Source: Arcuatula senhousia
Lineage: Eukaryota > Mollusca > Bivalvia > Mytilida > Mytilidae
DNA length: 64,000 nt
NCBI GenBank assembly: GCA_963971305.1
Contig: OZ020307.1
Span: 15,761,501 to 15,825,500 of the forward strand
Reading direction: 5' to 3'
Shown: positions 44,601-59,600 of the stretch, piece by piece
Layout: the number at the start of each line of letters is the position of its first letter
How positions within the stretch are numbered: the stretch's first letter is position 1
Translations under genes and position numbers: made by a program
Notes under the pieces: model-generated
The model's database searches: none
The model's input: the letters and a program-made list of their open reading frames with translations, nothing else
Told to the model about the DNA's origin: nothing

Positions 44601-47600
44601 ATATCTACTTCCTGTTTGGGGCTGGACCAATACCAAAATGGACATGAAAATTTCCGTCGAGCTTTTCTCAGAAACTGTACATGGGAATGACTTGAAACTT
44701 GGTAGGATGGTTAAGTATGACAAACTATATGTCCTAAGCGAATTTTAGACCTGTCAGACATCTACTTCCTGTTTGGGGCTGGACCGATACCAAAATCGAC
44801 ATGAAAATTTCCGTCGAGCTTTTCTCAGAAACCGTACATGGGAATGATTTGAAACTTAGTAGAATGGTTAAGTATGATTAACTATGCGTCCTAAGCGACT
44901 TTCAGACCTTTCGGACTTCAACTTTTTTTTTTTTTTTAGGCCAGCGGGGGCATCCGTGTCCCATGGACACATTCTTTCTTTATTTTCTTTGAAAATCTAG
45001 GACAAAAACCAGACCATATTTTATATCATTTAGGCCAATTATTTGTTTGCCAATTAGTATGAACTTTTTGATAAACTTTTGTGAAACAATGTAATGCCAA
45101 AGAATATAATAGTATGATATAACATAAAAGATAAAAGTTATAACCTAGCTTGATAATAAAATACTTATAAAGATATGTTTTGTAATTTATTCTGTGTCAC
45201 TATAAGCTTCATATGCTAAGTAAATTACCAAGATTAAGCAATAAGTAATTTGTTACATATTCAGATACTTGATATTGCAGCCTACTTTATTCTGGAGACG
45301 CAAATATTTTACAGCATATTCAGTTGTAAACTCTTTGATCTTTTGAATTTCCTCTTTGAAAATCTCTTGCATTTTGCTCATCAAATTTGACAGCCCAATT
45401 ATTATTCATCAGTAAATGTTTCCTATTCTTTCATGCCGGTTAAATAATTTTCAATAAGAATAAAAAGAGTCTCCAATATTTTGTTCCTAATGTTGCCCAA
45501 CCCAGATCGAAGGAAAGTGTTGTGTCAGCTGTTTCCTGCCCAGGTACTTTTCAAGTGGCTACAATGACCCAATAATAATTCAAAAATGTTTAAACTTGAT
45601 AACATCTCTACCGGAAATTATACAACCTTGAACTGATTAAACATTAAATTTAAAATTTATTATAAAAATTATATGAATCAGGTAAAAATAGACCTCATTT
45701 CCTCTTAGTTAATCTTCCTGTAAAAGTGCTGTGGCTGTAGAAATCAGTCAAGGTTATCCATTCTCGCCCCCTCTATTTATTTCGTGGCACAGGTTAAACT
45801 CTTTCTGTAAGCTGATGGCTTCTATACACACTTGACTGCACCTAAAGCTTAAAACAGATACAAAAAAAACTACGAGATCTTTTCCAAAACTAATAATATA
45901 TCAAGCTGTGTCACTATAGCTCGGTCTTCTATTATATTTGTTACCTCCGGAGAATGATCGATTCGTTACACTTCACCATTGTGTAAGACTTACAAAGGGG
46001 GTGTGAAAAAATTAACTTTTTGTCAAAGATCCCGGCCATTATGACAAATAGTGATCAATGGAATTGAAGTTGTTGTATAATAATAGCTGGCTCAGTAAAG
46101 GAGTGGGAGGGAGTAAATCGTCTGTCCAAAGGAACAGTTTTGTGCTAATACAGGTGCTTAAACGCAAGGATAAAAGGATAAGTAGGTCACCTGGGGCTTC
46201 AATCAACAAAACATTTCCGGAGAACTTTATTTTTATATCTTTTTAAAGGTTTTATGAATATTAATTCCCCATAAAGCTTGCGTTGCTTAAACTTTCTGTT
46301 CTATGGTTTTGTAATGTGACAGTTCGAAATTTTACCTTTCCCATATTACAAACCTGATTTATTCAAAACAAAATAGGGATACTACTATTTGATAGTGCAT
46401 CTCCTTTTTAATTAAGGTAAGGGCGCATTTTTCTTAACTTCAGTTATCAATTTCAGAGAGCTCTTTAATTGCATCTTGTTTGTTACATTTGTTTGTTACA
46501 TAAGGGTCCATTGTATTGTTTAGTACATGTACATGTTTTTAAGTGGCACCACTAGTGCTCATTGGTTTGCCCATTGCTTTCTGTTCTTATCTACCTCTCT
46601 AGCTTGTTCAGATACTGTAGCTAAATGGATATAAGATTAAATTGAGCCGATTAGTATGATTTGTATCTGATTTGTCAGACAATCTACCGTTTGTTTCTGC
46701 CTTCAATAAAAACATGGTCATTAGGTTACCAGCTTATGAAAACATAAGATGATCCGCTGACATGACAAACAAAACGAATGCTGACATGACAAACAAAACG
46801 AATCCTCTCACGAGATACCTTAATAACCATGATCCTCTTAATTGTATGGATTCACCGCCAGGTAAAAATTGATTGGATCAAAATTATACCATAAAAAATA
46901 TATAATGCTGCAGAAACCAGTCTATTGACGTAATCACAAAGTCTGGTCCATAGAACTCTTAATTGTCACATGAAACCTTCAGGTTGATGATTTCAGCTTC
47001 AATAAATTATACAAAAGCCCAAAAGACACCACTCAATCTATATTTATTTCTGAAAACTTTTTCCCAATTTTCCATCAAACTATCGCACGGCAGAGCTATC
47101 CTTAGGTCATGTTTTGTTTAATAGCAAGCTGTTGAAACTGGGTTGATCAATATTCAATACCATTTATGTAAAGTCAGGTATAATGTCGCAACTTCCCTAG
47201 CTGACTAATGTTTGTAGGAGTCGTGGAAAACAATTGGAACATTTATATCTCTGATTCAGGGATGAAATAAGCAAAGCTCAAACTAAATGAATGGATTAAA
47301 AGTTTTGATATTTTTTCAAAATATTTATGAGAAAATATGGAGGACATGTGCACTGAAAGTGTAATTTTCAAGGTAAAGTTGTATAACAATATCTATATAG
47401 TAACAACAGGTTTAAGTGACAAAATGTTAATCAATGCTGTTTACTAAAGGAAGCAGGAAGAAAATATTTAAGGTTTTTTTATCTTTATTTCAGGTGTTTT
47501 GGCACTTGGATGTGTTTCGCCGCAGCTATCGTCGTCTAACTGGACATTTATGTATGGGGAACTCCTGTATTTTCTGTGCTTTAAAGGTAGGTGTATCCTG

Positions 47601-50600
47601 ACGTAGAAAGAACTTAACCATGATTTTATGGTCATGATGGAAGTTACTGATAATAGCCATGTCAAGTCAGTCAATATTTAAATACAGGTACAATTAATTG
47701 ATTTATGTAAGGTAATTCAGAAAAGAAGTGCTTTAATTGCCATCCATGAGTTAGTATGGCACACGCCATGTTGGCTATAGACCAATTAAATGAGTAATTG
47801 AGGTGTACAAAAGCCAGACTGTCCGATTCTAATCAAGGTATACACCTGAGTTAATGAAAAAGGTAAAAACCCACCAGCTTATCAGATTAGCTGTGACTCA
47901 CAATAAATCTTTATCTGACATAAGAACACAATGCCATAGTATAATTATCTCCCCTTGAAGTACAAAGTCAAAAGTCGTAAAAGTGAAATAAAAATTGATA
48001 AAATATCAAATATGAGCATAAAACTTGATTGAGATCACTAACTTTCAATTAAGATGTCTATTTGAATTAAATATACATGACAATGTCATTGTTTAGAAAA
48101 GTTAAATTGAAAATTAATGAAAAGGGGCAAGATCTCTTTTGACATTGTGAGAATGATTTAGGGTAATGTTAAAAAATAAGATCAATGTAGACGGACATCA
48201 ATTGATAGCTTCAAACATTTAATTTTGAAAAGTTGTTTAGAAATAGATATTGCAGTATCTACATTTAATTATTTGTTTATTTAAATTAAATAGAAATCAT
48301 TGAAAACATCAATGGAGCTTTTGATCTGTAACATGTTTCAACTGAGATTTTAAACAATTAATTGTCACTTTAAATGTGCAAAAATGGATTTCTGTTGTGA
48401 TAGTTGGATTTCAAAACGTGACAAATTTATTAAATTTTCCATACAAATAATTCTCATTGAATACAATTATTGATAGGTTACAACAGGTTTTTGGACTAAT
48501 AACGAATCTAAAACTGCACATGTAAAGAGTTTTAAAGTGAAGGATTTCTTTTGCGGTAAAAATCAAAATCTCCTTTGTACCTATTGAAGCATGCTTACAA
48601 AGGCACCGCCAATCAGTTGAAATTAAATCGAAATTAATGCAGTATATGCTTTTGAATATTTAATTAAAATTTGAGAAAAGCAGATAAGTCGATCTTTAGG
48701 TCTTTGTAGACTCTCAATAAGGCCTTGGTTCTTTACTTTAAAATTCTGAACAGGAGTTCAGATTTAATTACTGTATACAAAGTAGTTAAAAAGTTCTTAG
48801 TATATTTTTTAGTAAATTTAATTTTCATTTCTGAATGCTAGTGCATGTAAATTGTAGTTTCTGACCTATCCCAGCAAAATTTTACAAGGAACAAAATATT
48901 GTTTCTAAAACATGATAAAATAGCAATGAATCTCCACTTTTACTACTGTTGGAGCCAATAGTAAAATATACTTGTGAAGTCTTTCCCTATAACTCACTTT
49001 GATCAATTTAATGTTCTCCACATCCATTAATGGTGTCTTATAGGCCACTTTTATGGGGCGTTATATAGGTATAGAAATTGGAAAATCGAGACTTAATAGT
49101 TTCTCCCACAGAAAAATAACCCTATAAGACATTTAAGACACGGTATAATGCTTTGATACGTCATAAAACCCATTGACGATAGAATGACCATGAAATGTGA
49201 TCCGATGTTGTGTATTGAAATAAAGGGGGGTTTTCACTTGGTCATTGAAACCCATTGTGCCCACCTGTATAGGGTACAGTGGTTTCTATTTTGTTGATCC
49301 AGGTGTGTATATGGCAGGGTTAAGTATCACTCTAAATGAAATTGTATTGTGATTCTGAAGAGTTTAGGGAATGACCGAACGAACATAACTCCATCTTAAA
49401 GTTTAAAATGAGATTGTCAACAAAAAAGTGTGAAATTGTTTGTATACATGCCATAAAGTACTGTTATAGAAATTAAGATGGTCACAAGACTTCATTCAAA
49501 ACTTATCAATTTTATCTTTTTTTCCAATTGCATGCATCTTTTTCCTGCTTCCTTTGAAATAAGTTGGAAAAATCTTTACAAAAAACAAGTTCTTTTAAAC
49601 AAAGCTTTGTAAAAAAATCATCCTTAATATCATGTGTTGTTTTTTCTCTTTAGGTGATATTTACCCAGTACCAGTATAGTGACCAGGCTTCGTTACCGCC
49701 TGATGCTTTAAGGAAGGCACTGGCCGAGACATTTATGAACAAACAACGTTTTCAGCTCGGCCACATGGATGACGCTGCTGAGTGCTTTGTAAGTATAGTC
49801 ATAGTGAATGTAATTTAAAAAAAAAAGCAAATAATTATTTTTTTGTAGGAATATTTTGAACTCATTTACTAAATAAGTATTTGAACTATAAAAAGTTTAT
49901 ATATTATATAAGGCTCATTATGTTTTTGTAAATAATATTATATGTATATAAAATAAAATGTTTGATTTCAATTTTCGCAGGAGAATATTTTAAGAAGGAT
50001 TCACTTTCACATTGCTAATGCCTATCATGAGGATTCCTGTTCAGCCCCCCATTGTCTGCCCCATCAGAAGTTTGCCATGACGGTGTTTGATCAGGTAATT
50101 ACAAATCAGGGCTTGGTCAGTCTGCCCCCCATTGTCTGCCCCATCAGAAGTTTGCCATGACGGTGTTTGATCAGGTAATTACAAATCAGGGCTTGGTCAG
50201 TCAGCCCCCCATTGTCTGCCCCATCAGAAGTTTGCCATGACGGTGTTTGATCAGGTAATTACAAATCAGGGCTTGGTCAGTCAGCCCCCCATTGTCTGCC
50301 CCATCAGAAGTTTGCCATGACGGTGTTTGATCAGGTAATTACAAATCAGGGCTTGGTCAGTCAGCCCCCCATTGTCTGCCCCATCAGAAGTTTGCCATGA
50401 CCGTGTTTGATCAGGTAATTACAAATCAGGGCTTGGTCAGTCAGCCCCCCATTGTCTGCCCCATCAGAAGTTTGCCATGACCGTGTTTGATCAGGTAATT
50501 ACAAATCAGGGCTTGGTCAGATGTGACTCAGGTAGAGAAGTATTGATTATGTCCGTCACAAAGTTTATAGGTCTTTATTTATTAACCTTTTTAATCGATA

Positions 50601-53600
50601 GTCCAAAATGCAAATGGATGGACTTAATTGAAATAAAATTACAAATCCATACGCCAGTAGCTTGTTGATGGCTTCATTATTTGATTTATGGTTAGGAGTT
50701 TCCCGATAAGGAGTTCTTGTTCAAAGTTTTCATATTCAGAATCAATTATTTGTGCAAACCAGGTATGAAATTGAGTGCTTTAGACTTTACAGGTGAACCA
50801 GAGAAATAAAATGAGATTAATTAATTATTAGCTTCATATTAAAACTGCAAGTTTATTTGCCATTTGTTATATTTTATTAAACACATGTTGTCTGACTTTA
50901 CCTTTCAGCTTGTTTGTATCTGCGGTGCAAGTTCGGACCCGTTAACTTTCCATGAACTCGTTCATTACATTTCCACCACCTCTCTCCTGTAAGTACTCAA
51001 TATGAAATATTTACAAAAAATGTTCATAATAGCATTATAGCGGGAGACATGCAAGATGTCGATCATAACATGACCTTATCTGGTGCTATATCAGTCAAAG
51101 CTAGAAAAAACAAAACACAAAAACTATCAATATACAGATTTATGGCCTTTCAGCCATCCCACAAATGGACCATAAAAACAGTCTTATCAGTTCATTTGCT
51201 AGGTCATTGAAAAAAAGTGCCATCATTGTATTTTATGAAGCTAATTTCCTATTCAAAGATATATGGAAAATTATTAAAATTTACAATATATTTCCCTTGA
51301 TGGTACGAGTTGATTGATCATTTTAATTTCAGTTGTCTGATTTTAGTTATAAATCATGTTTTGTTGCCTTGCCAGGTAAATTGGTTTTCACGACTGATTC
51401 TAATCTGTTGTCTTTGGCGCATTAATGATGAAAAGTAAAGAGTGTTTTCAAATAAGGCAAAACTAGTCTATCGGTCCTTTAAATCAGTAATTAATGTGCA
51501 GATATAGTGACTCATCCTATTTGATTTTTCTTTTATAAAAGTTTAATGTGGAAAGAGTTCTTTGATTCTCTTTTTATTCATTAATAGCCATCAATCCATC
51601 GTTATCATCCCCTTTGTAAATTTCCGCTATGTTTAGCATTGATTGAGGTTTACCGATTAAAGACTATCACTATTGATGATAAGGGCTTGCTATTGTGACA
51701 GGAAATATGCTTTCTTTCTTGTCACTTTATTCCTTTATTTAGTTTTACCTGCAAGTTCAGGTAAAGTCACGTTAATGAGGCCCCAAGGAGGTTTTTTTTG
51801 TATGTAGGACATGTTATTCTGAGTGTATTTAAATAAGATGGAAAATCTTACCCAGCATAATAAACTACATCTTATGCAGTACATGTATACTAAACTACAA
51901 ACTTCTACAAATGTTTCTAACACTTCATTTTTTAGATTTTTTATCTAAGTGCTTAAAAAATATTAAATTTGATGTATAAAAAGGCAAGATTATAAATGTT
52001 TTTTGATATTTTTACAGCACCCATTGTCGTTCCATGCAAGAGACTGGTGACACCCTCCATCCCGACAGATTTGGTTTATTGTTACGGAATGCGGGTACAG
52101 CAGGAGATATCAGGGACTGTCCTGTAAGTTATACAGACAGTGTATTGATTTAGAACTTCCTAAATTGTGGTGATTGGTTACACAACTATTTTGTCTTTTG
52201 TGAAAGTCCTTCCTTCTCATGTTTTATCTATTTGTATCCGAGCAGCCACCCATATTACCTTTTTGTACTTTATTTATTGAATTCTTATACAATTACTTAA
52301 TTGTGTTCCTAAAATTTATTAAAAATGTGAACTTTACTTAAACCACAAAATAAGGTACATGTAATAAGATATTTTTTTCACATTTTGGATTTTTGTTTTC
52401 AGGGAAACTGTGGGAAAAGAGTACAAATTAGACGTACTTTGTTGAATACCCCTGATGTTGTTAGTATTGGTTTGGTGTGGGATTCTGACAGACCTGATGA
52501 AAAACTCATCCATGAAGTAGCCAACAGTATAGGTTCCACTATTCTACTACAAGATGTATGTTTACCTACAAAATGTTCAATATGAAACACTTCTTATAGA
52601 GAGAAAACATGTTTGATAAGAGTTAATTTGAAAAAGTGCTTGAAAAGTCAATAATATCTTTTTTTTTCTTACAGTCCTTTAAATGACCAATTTTTTTAAC
52701 TTGTAATTTTTACATGGTACAAAAACTAACATCACTTAATATTTACAATGACGTTTCTTTACTATGGATGTTTTACCATTTTAGATGTTCCATTCAGTGG
52801 TCTGCAAAGATGCTACAAAACTCCCCAAGTTGCAGTTATCTGCCTTGGTTTGTTATTACGGCAAGCATTATTCCACGATAGTCTACCATACCAAACTAAA
52901 TGTGTGGATCTACTTTGATGATGCTACTGTTACTGAGGTATATTTATAATATGGAAAAAATAAGTCTTCCTAAATGACAAAATATGACAGCTAAAATTCA
53001 TAGGAGACATGTTTCAATGTAATATTTTACTAAAGGAAATTGAATTGTGTTCAATGATTTATCATATGAAAGTTCTGTTGGGATTAGTCTGTTTGAATAA
53101 TGGCTCCTGGGGTCACTTGAAGTGGTTCCAAAAAATGAGATAAGTATATGTCAAGGGGTGGACAATGTCCTGATTTAGCTTTTTAAGCCTTATCACTTAT
53201 AATATTTTATTTATTCATAACCCCTTTCAGGTGTTCCCTTTTGAATTGAGTTCATAAAAATGATTTTTATTTGCAAATTTCTTGAAACAATAGCTTCAGG
53301 AGAATGAAGACATAACAATTCAATTCCAATGGAAACATAGAAATATTTTATTTACTTTTAAACCATTATGGTTCATTTTACAAAATAAGTACGGTATATA
53401 GCTTTCTGACCATATCCAATGGAAATTTGATATACCCTTGCGGGTAAATTTTGTAATTTAAATTCATTTCTGGTAATTTAATAATCATTATAATCTCTGT
53501 GTTAATAGCTATCTCCTTTTAGCACTGTTTAGTAAGTATACATTCTTGAAATCAATTCATGCATTTCCTTCACATAAATGGACACAGGGTCAGATTTTTG

Positions 53601-56600
53601 TGGTAAGAAAATTACATTGATTTTCATGGTGTCTGATTTTATTGTTTTTCCATCATTCCAGATTGGTCCAAAATGGGAAAACGTGGTTGACAAATGTTCC
53701 AAAGGTCGCTACCAGCCTTTGTTGTTATTGTACTCCAATCATAACGCTGCACCTATAGCAACAGAAACTGCTCCTAAAAAGAGAGTTATGGCCCCTGGCT
53801 ATTCAACAACACAAACAAAAGGTCAGTCACAAATAATTGGCAATGTAACAACTAAATAAAGATTGTTATCTCCACTATTGGACAGGGGTAGAATTTCAAA
53901 AGTTCATTCCATGTCAAAGAATTTTGATAACATAACTTCACAATCTGTCATGTAAATTTAAATAGTTATATTGTTCTGTAGAAATATGGAAATATTTTGT
54001 CTTTTGTTAGCTGTGATAATTATCTGTTGAAGACGCCTCATATAAACAAAGTAACTAATTTGTGACTTAAGAATTAGCTCATTATCATGCCAGAGATAAC
54101 ATTTATGAATAGATTTGAAAATTTAAACATAGTATGGTTTCTGTATAGATATTTTTGTGGCTATTGAGATAAACAATGACGTACATGTACTTATTGGATT
54201 ACCAAGAAAAAATAACTCAGTCATTATAAATGTTCATAATCCTATTTGTTAAAGTGGTGTTTCTTGATTAATCCAATTACAACTTCAGTCTTTTATAATT
54301 CATTGATATAACAAGTATGAAAATCTGTTTAAATGTAAAATATATATAAGATTTCAAAAACACCTACAGGTTTTATTGTCAGGTGTGATGGATGCATTAA
54401 CATGTTATAACTTTATAACAATTAACACATTATGGTAAGATGTGGTCACCATACCTTATTTTACCTGAAAAAAAATACAGGTGTGCTTTATCAGGTTAAA
54501 AAAATTGTCAACACTGGTAATTAAAAGATGTTATAAGAGACCCTTAGAAGTCATAAATTGAAGATGCACACACAAAACTTAAAACTATAAGTTTAAAGTT
54601 GAAGTTTGGTTTTCGGTAGATGTGTAATTTGATCGGGTTTCTAAGGTAACTGACAATATCGTGTTACTCGACAGAGACAAAGACCGATCTGTGATGACAC
54701 ACACGACAGAAATTTATGACAAATTTCGTTCTCGCTCTAGGGACTTTGATACATATCTTAAGATTTGTGTCAGTTATGATGATAAAAAGTTTCATTTTTT
54801 TTCAAATGTATATGAATATTGCTAATGGTGATTAACAACGCACACACTTATAAAGTGCTTAAATAACAAAATCCTGTGATCCATTGCCACAGTATATGGT
54901 AAAATAAATCGTTTAGATATAAGAGTTTTGTTGACTTGCACTTTTATTGCACTGAAATAGAGTTTAACTGATATTGATAGTAATCGTTGACAAACAATTG
55001 ACAAAAAGTTGATGATTTTTAGAAAGGACACATTGGGTACCATTTCCCACCTGAACAATACCTGTATTATGATAGTAAACAAACAAGGTGAAAAGTAATA
55101 TATTGATTTACCTGATCAGGTAATTACAGTCATCTTACAAGACAAAAAGTTGTAAATCAAGATTACATTTATCTTTTATGACAAAGTAGTTACTTGATAG
55201 GAAACAATGTTTCCTCTACTTCAACCATGTAAAGCCCTTCCCTAAAGATTTTATTGTTTTTATTCATGCTTAACAAGGCCATTTGTGGTCTTTACTAAAC
55301 ATTGTCTTAGTCTTGAATGATCTATTGGAGACAATTTCTACCACTCTATCAAACAATCATTTATAATTTATTGTTTTGTTATTTCACAGGTCCAGATAAG
55401 AAACAATCTGATAGCCAGAAGCCGTCTCGGAGATCAATAACACCTAATCCTGACAAACTAGAAATCAATCAGTCTAACAATGCTAGACGTGCAATAACGC
55501 CAGGTCCTGATGAATTGTCTCCCGATGCAGACGGCCCGAAAAAGATAAATACAGATCATCACAGACAGTCAAGTTTTCTTATTGCAGTAACAGGAAAGAC
55601 TGACAAAAATCTTACACGACCTAATTCAGAGTATGCTGTACCTAAAGGTATAAACCCTATAAAACAGTCAGTGCCTGGAGGACAGTCTGATAATCAGAGA
55701 CAAGGCATGCTTAAACACTGTTTCTACGAGCCTTCAAACTCAGAAAAGCAATTCCAGCAAAGGCAAAACCAAGATGTTGTTGATGGTTACGATTATACTT
55801 TATCTAACAGTGACCAGTATAGGAGACCAGTAATCACTGCTCCTAAACCAAGTAATCTCCCCTTACAAACTTATTCTCGTGTTAATGACTGTCAACGGAA
55901 AGAAAGTTTTAAGAAAGGAGGGAAATTCCCTGTTGATGTTATCCGATGTGTTGATCCTATTAGACGAGAGTCACAATCGTCGGATTCTGATTCTCCTCAG
56001 ACGCCGCCACAGTTACCACCTAAAATAACACGCAGTCAATCATATCATAACTATGATCATGAATCACCGGCAAACATGTCTGCAGACAATATTGATATGC
56101 AACGCCATGTTGTTTCTAAACCAAAACCAAGTCACATGAACATTTATGAAAACTTGGAAAGTTCTTCCCATACTCCTGTACAATCTGGTCTTGCTACTCT
56201 TCCAAGGAACAAGAAATCTAACTCTGTGCAATCTCAAATTCAGCATTCCCGTCAAGGCTCGTTAAAGGGCAATGATATGTACCCTCCAACGTCCAGATCA
56301 GATTATCATACTATGAACTATCCACAGCAAATTTCTCATAGCAGAGAAAGTTCAAGCAATACACTAGTGCCAGATGAAAGACATTCTAGGCAAAGTTCAT
56401 TAGCATCTCAACTTTCTGAAAATTCATCGTCATGGCAACAAGGCAGCAATAACCCATCTAGAAATCAACCTTCTCCTCATGATTCATTGAAACCTAGAGT
56501 TCCTGATGAAAAACCACCCAAGCCAGCTAAACCTGAGAAGAAAAACACTGTCGCTGCACAAAAGAAGAAAAGTATGAACAGCAAGGGGCAACAACCCCCA

Positions 56601-59600
56601 CCATTACCACAAAAGCAAGGAAGTGTAAAAACATTTGACTTGTCACCCGATGACAAAAGTTATATCAATAGACGGACTGTTGAAAATATTCTATCATATC
56701 AAAAGTTATCGAGACAAGGATCAACAAACAGTACTCATAGCTACACAAGCATGTCAAGTAATGCAAGTACTGCAAGTAATACAAGCTTTGACTCTGACAA
56801 TAGTAGTTTAAAAGATTCTAATATTCCTTTTGATAGATTATCTTTGGAATCACGAGGACAGGATTCAGGGTACAGTGGTAGTGATAGAAACAGTTCAAGT
56901 TCAACAGGGAGCACTACCCTCGACCCATATCAGCAATATTTTCTAAGTAAAAGCATGATACCACCTAAAACATTCAATCCTAAAGCTGTTGAAGAAAACT
57001 TAAAGAAATTCATTGATCCATCATATTCAGATAGTCAACGCTTTGATCAAAAGTATACTGTTGGTTATCAGACAGGCAGTAACTATGGTAACCAGCAACA
57101 GATGTCTCAGCAGAATTATAACTACTATAAAGGAGCTGACCAATCAGGTGACAGGAAACAACTGTATGACCCTGCCATTGTAAGGTCACATCAATCAAAA
57201 GGTATTTATTAAAAGGAAAATCTTTGAACCTCACCTAGCTTCCCCTTTCTCATACCAATAGCTGATAAAATGAGTTCCTCAACTAAAATTTTAAGTCTTA
57301 AAATTCAAAGGAAGAAATTGAAAGGCAAACAATCATAGCTATACTAAATATAATGACGATATTTATTCAACCTATTAAAGTATTAAATACCCTGTAATTT
57401 AGTATAGATCCCTGCCTATAATTATCCAAATTGAGACCACAAATCAATGAGAACCATTAATTTCTATTGAAAGATTATTATTTTTATGGACACTTATTAA
57501 AAAACATCTGGTTATAGCATTGTGCCATGTCAGCTGCCCATTAATGTGCTTGGCAAATGATCCAGATTGGTCTTGGTCTATTTCATGTCTTTTAAATGTC
57601 TTATAATTGTTATATTATTTCAAATACAAAAATGAATAAACATTTAAATGGTGCATTAAATGGGAACAAATATGATGATCATTTTATACATCAATATTTA
57701 ATAAATTGTGTAGGTTGGGAAAACTTATCATTTATCATTATTTTTGTAAAGATTTAAAGATTATGAATGTAAGAAGATTACCTATAAGTGGGCATTGAAG
57801 AGCAACATGTTGAGCTGACATTTTGTAAGGAATAAATCTTTTAAAAGAAGCCTTTTGCTAAGTCTAAATTGTCCCAAATGGTGACATTTGAATTGATCTT
57901 TGTATTTAGTGACATCACCATTTTTAATGACCTGCATATATTCTGTGACTAATTATTGATGAAGTCAAAGAGTTTTTGAGAATTTGACTTACTTTCCTCA
58001 TATTGATATTTTTCATGAAGTGTCTTATTTACAAAACTATATGCAAATTATTTCAGATGCCATGGTACACCCAATACCACAGACCCATGGTTCCAATGGT
58101 CAGTCGATGAATCCAAAAAACTACGATAACCAGATGTTCACTCAGAGCGGACCACCTGGTTATGATGAAGGTAACAATTTAAAAGTCCTGTAACAAACTT
58201 CATAACAATAAAAAGTTCAACTAGTTGTTATAATACAAAATTGAAGTTTAAAAAAGAACTGATCTTAACTAGAAGAAATATGTGAAGTTATTTCCCTTGA
58301 TTTGACTCCTTTTAATTTTAGTATTTAATTTTAGAATTGGTTGAAAGACCTCAAAATATTCTTACCACCGGTTATTAAGAAATTTTGTAAATTGGTTTAA
58401 TAAACTGCAAAATTTAGTTAAATATAGTGGTTTTTGATATGACATATTTTGTTGATTATACTATTAGTCCCATGTAAAATATAGTCAAATGTAAGCATTC
58501 AAATTCTCTTATTATAGTGGTTTCATTTGGAAATGAAGAATTTATGTCACTGTGCCACAAATCAGAGGACTTGATGGACCAGTGTATGTTGTATGAGACT
58601 GATGGTGATTGTAATCAGGCTATCCTTGTCTGTAACTCCGCCATGGATTGTCTCAAACAGGCCATGAAGATGGCAAACATTCCCCACCAATCCTACCAAT
58701 TTGCACAGATGAAACATAATTCTTGCATCCTGAAGCTTCGCAGTTTACAGAAAAAAGTTATGCTGCGACAGGAATCCAATTCATCCACGAACAGCTCTGA
58801 CAGCGCCAGATCTTCACCTAGTGCTTTATCATACAGGTAAGGGGAGATAATCATAAGAAATTTCAGTTTGTCATACCCCTGCTCTGAAAGTCTTGATTCT
58901 GCTTTTTTTGAAAACTGTAAAAAAAAATCTCTTTCATATTGTTATAAAAAGAGTCATATTACACTAGAACCATTGAGGCAATGTTAAAATATACTTCATT
59001 AGTTAGTTTGCGATGCAAGAAATACAGTATCTTCCAAAGCAGGCAAAAGTATTACATGCTGTTTTATTATCTTTCAGTTCAAATCAACCACCACATAACT
59101 CTCAACCAAGTTCACAGAATGTTGTTCATTCACGATCAAGTTCTCGAGACTCAATCGATAGTGTGATAGAAAACAAGAACTATAGAAAAGATAAGACTGC
59201 TGAGAGTGACAGTCAGAAAGTTCTACATCCTAGTCATAATGAGCGAACTTCTAATAACAATGTCGACATGTATGCAACCTTGCCAAGAAAGGGCCGCCAA
59301 CTTGCAATGAAAAATCAAAATCAAAATTCTGATTTGTATAAAGAGACTCTGAATCGACAACAGAGAAACAGTTCCCCTAGTGTTCATCAACCTTCATCAA
59401 GGTCAAGCACTCCTTCATCAGAGTGTCGTGACTCGGATTCCAGTAGTCAAACTTCAGACCATTTTCGCATGCAGATTCCGTCTCACCAGCAAGTTAAAAT
59501 GAACAAGGCAGAAATACGGCAACTCTTGCATAATAACATGGTTCAACGTCAGAATCCACCAGTGGAGGTTTGTAAATCACAGATAATGTCCATGTTATCT

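Noticed and set aside
50477..50668. 63-codon plus-strand frame starting in the last 80-bp unit
   Set aside because: It begins within a duplicated exon fragment and runs into intron; no acceptor precedes it and the rest has no family feature.
53578..53859. 93-codon frame with an upstream Met before USP exon 9
   Set aside because: The part before 53662 is intron; the acceptor CATTCCAG and the family alignment begin the exon at 53662, and the donor is at 53821/53822.
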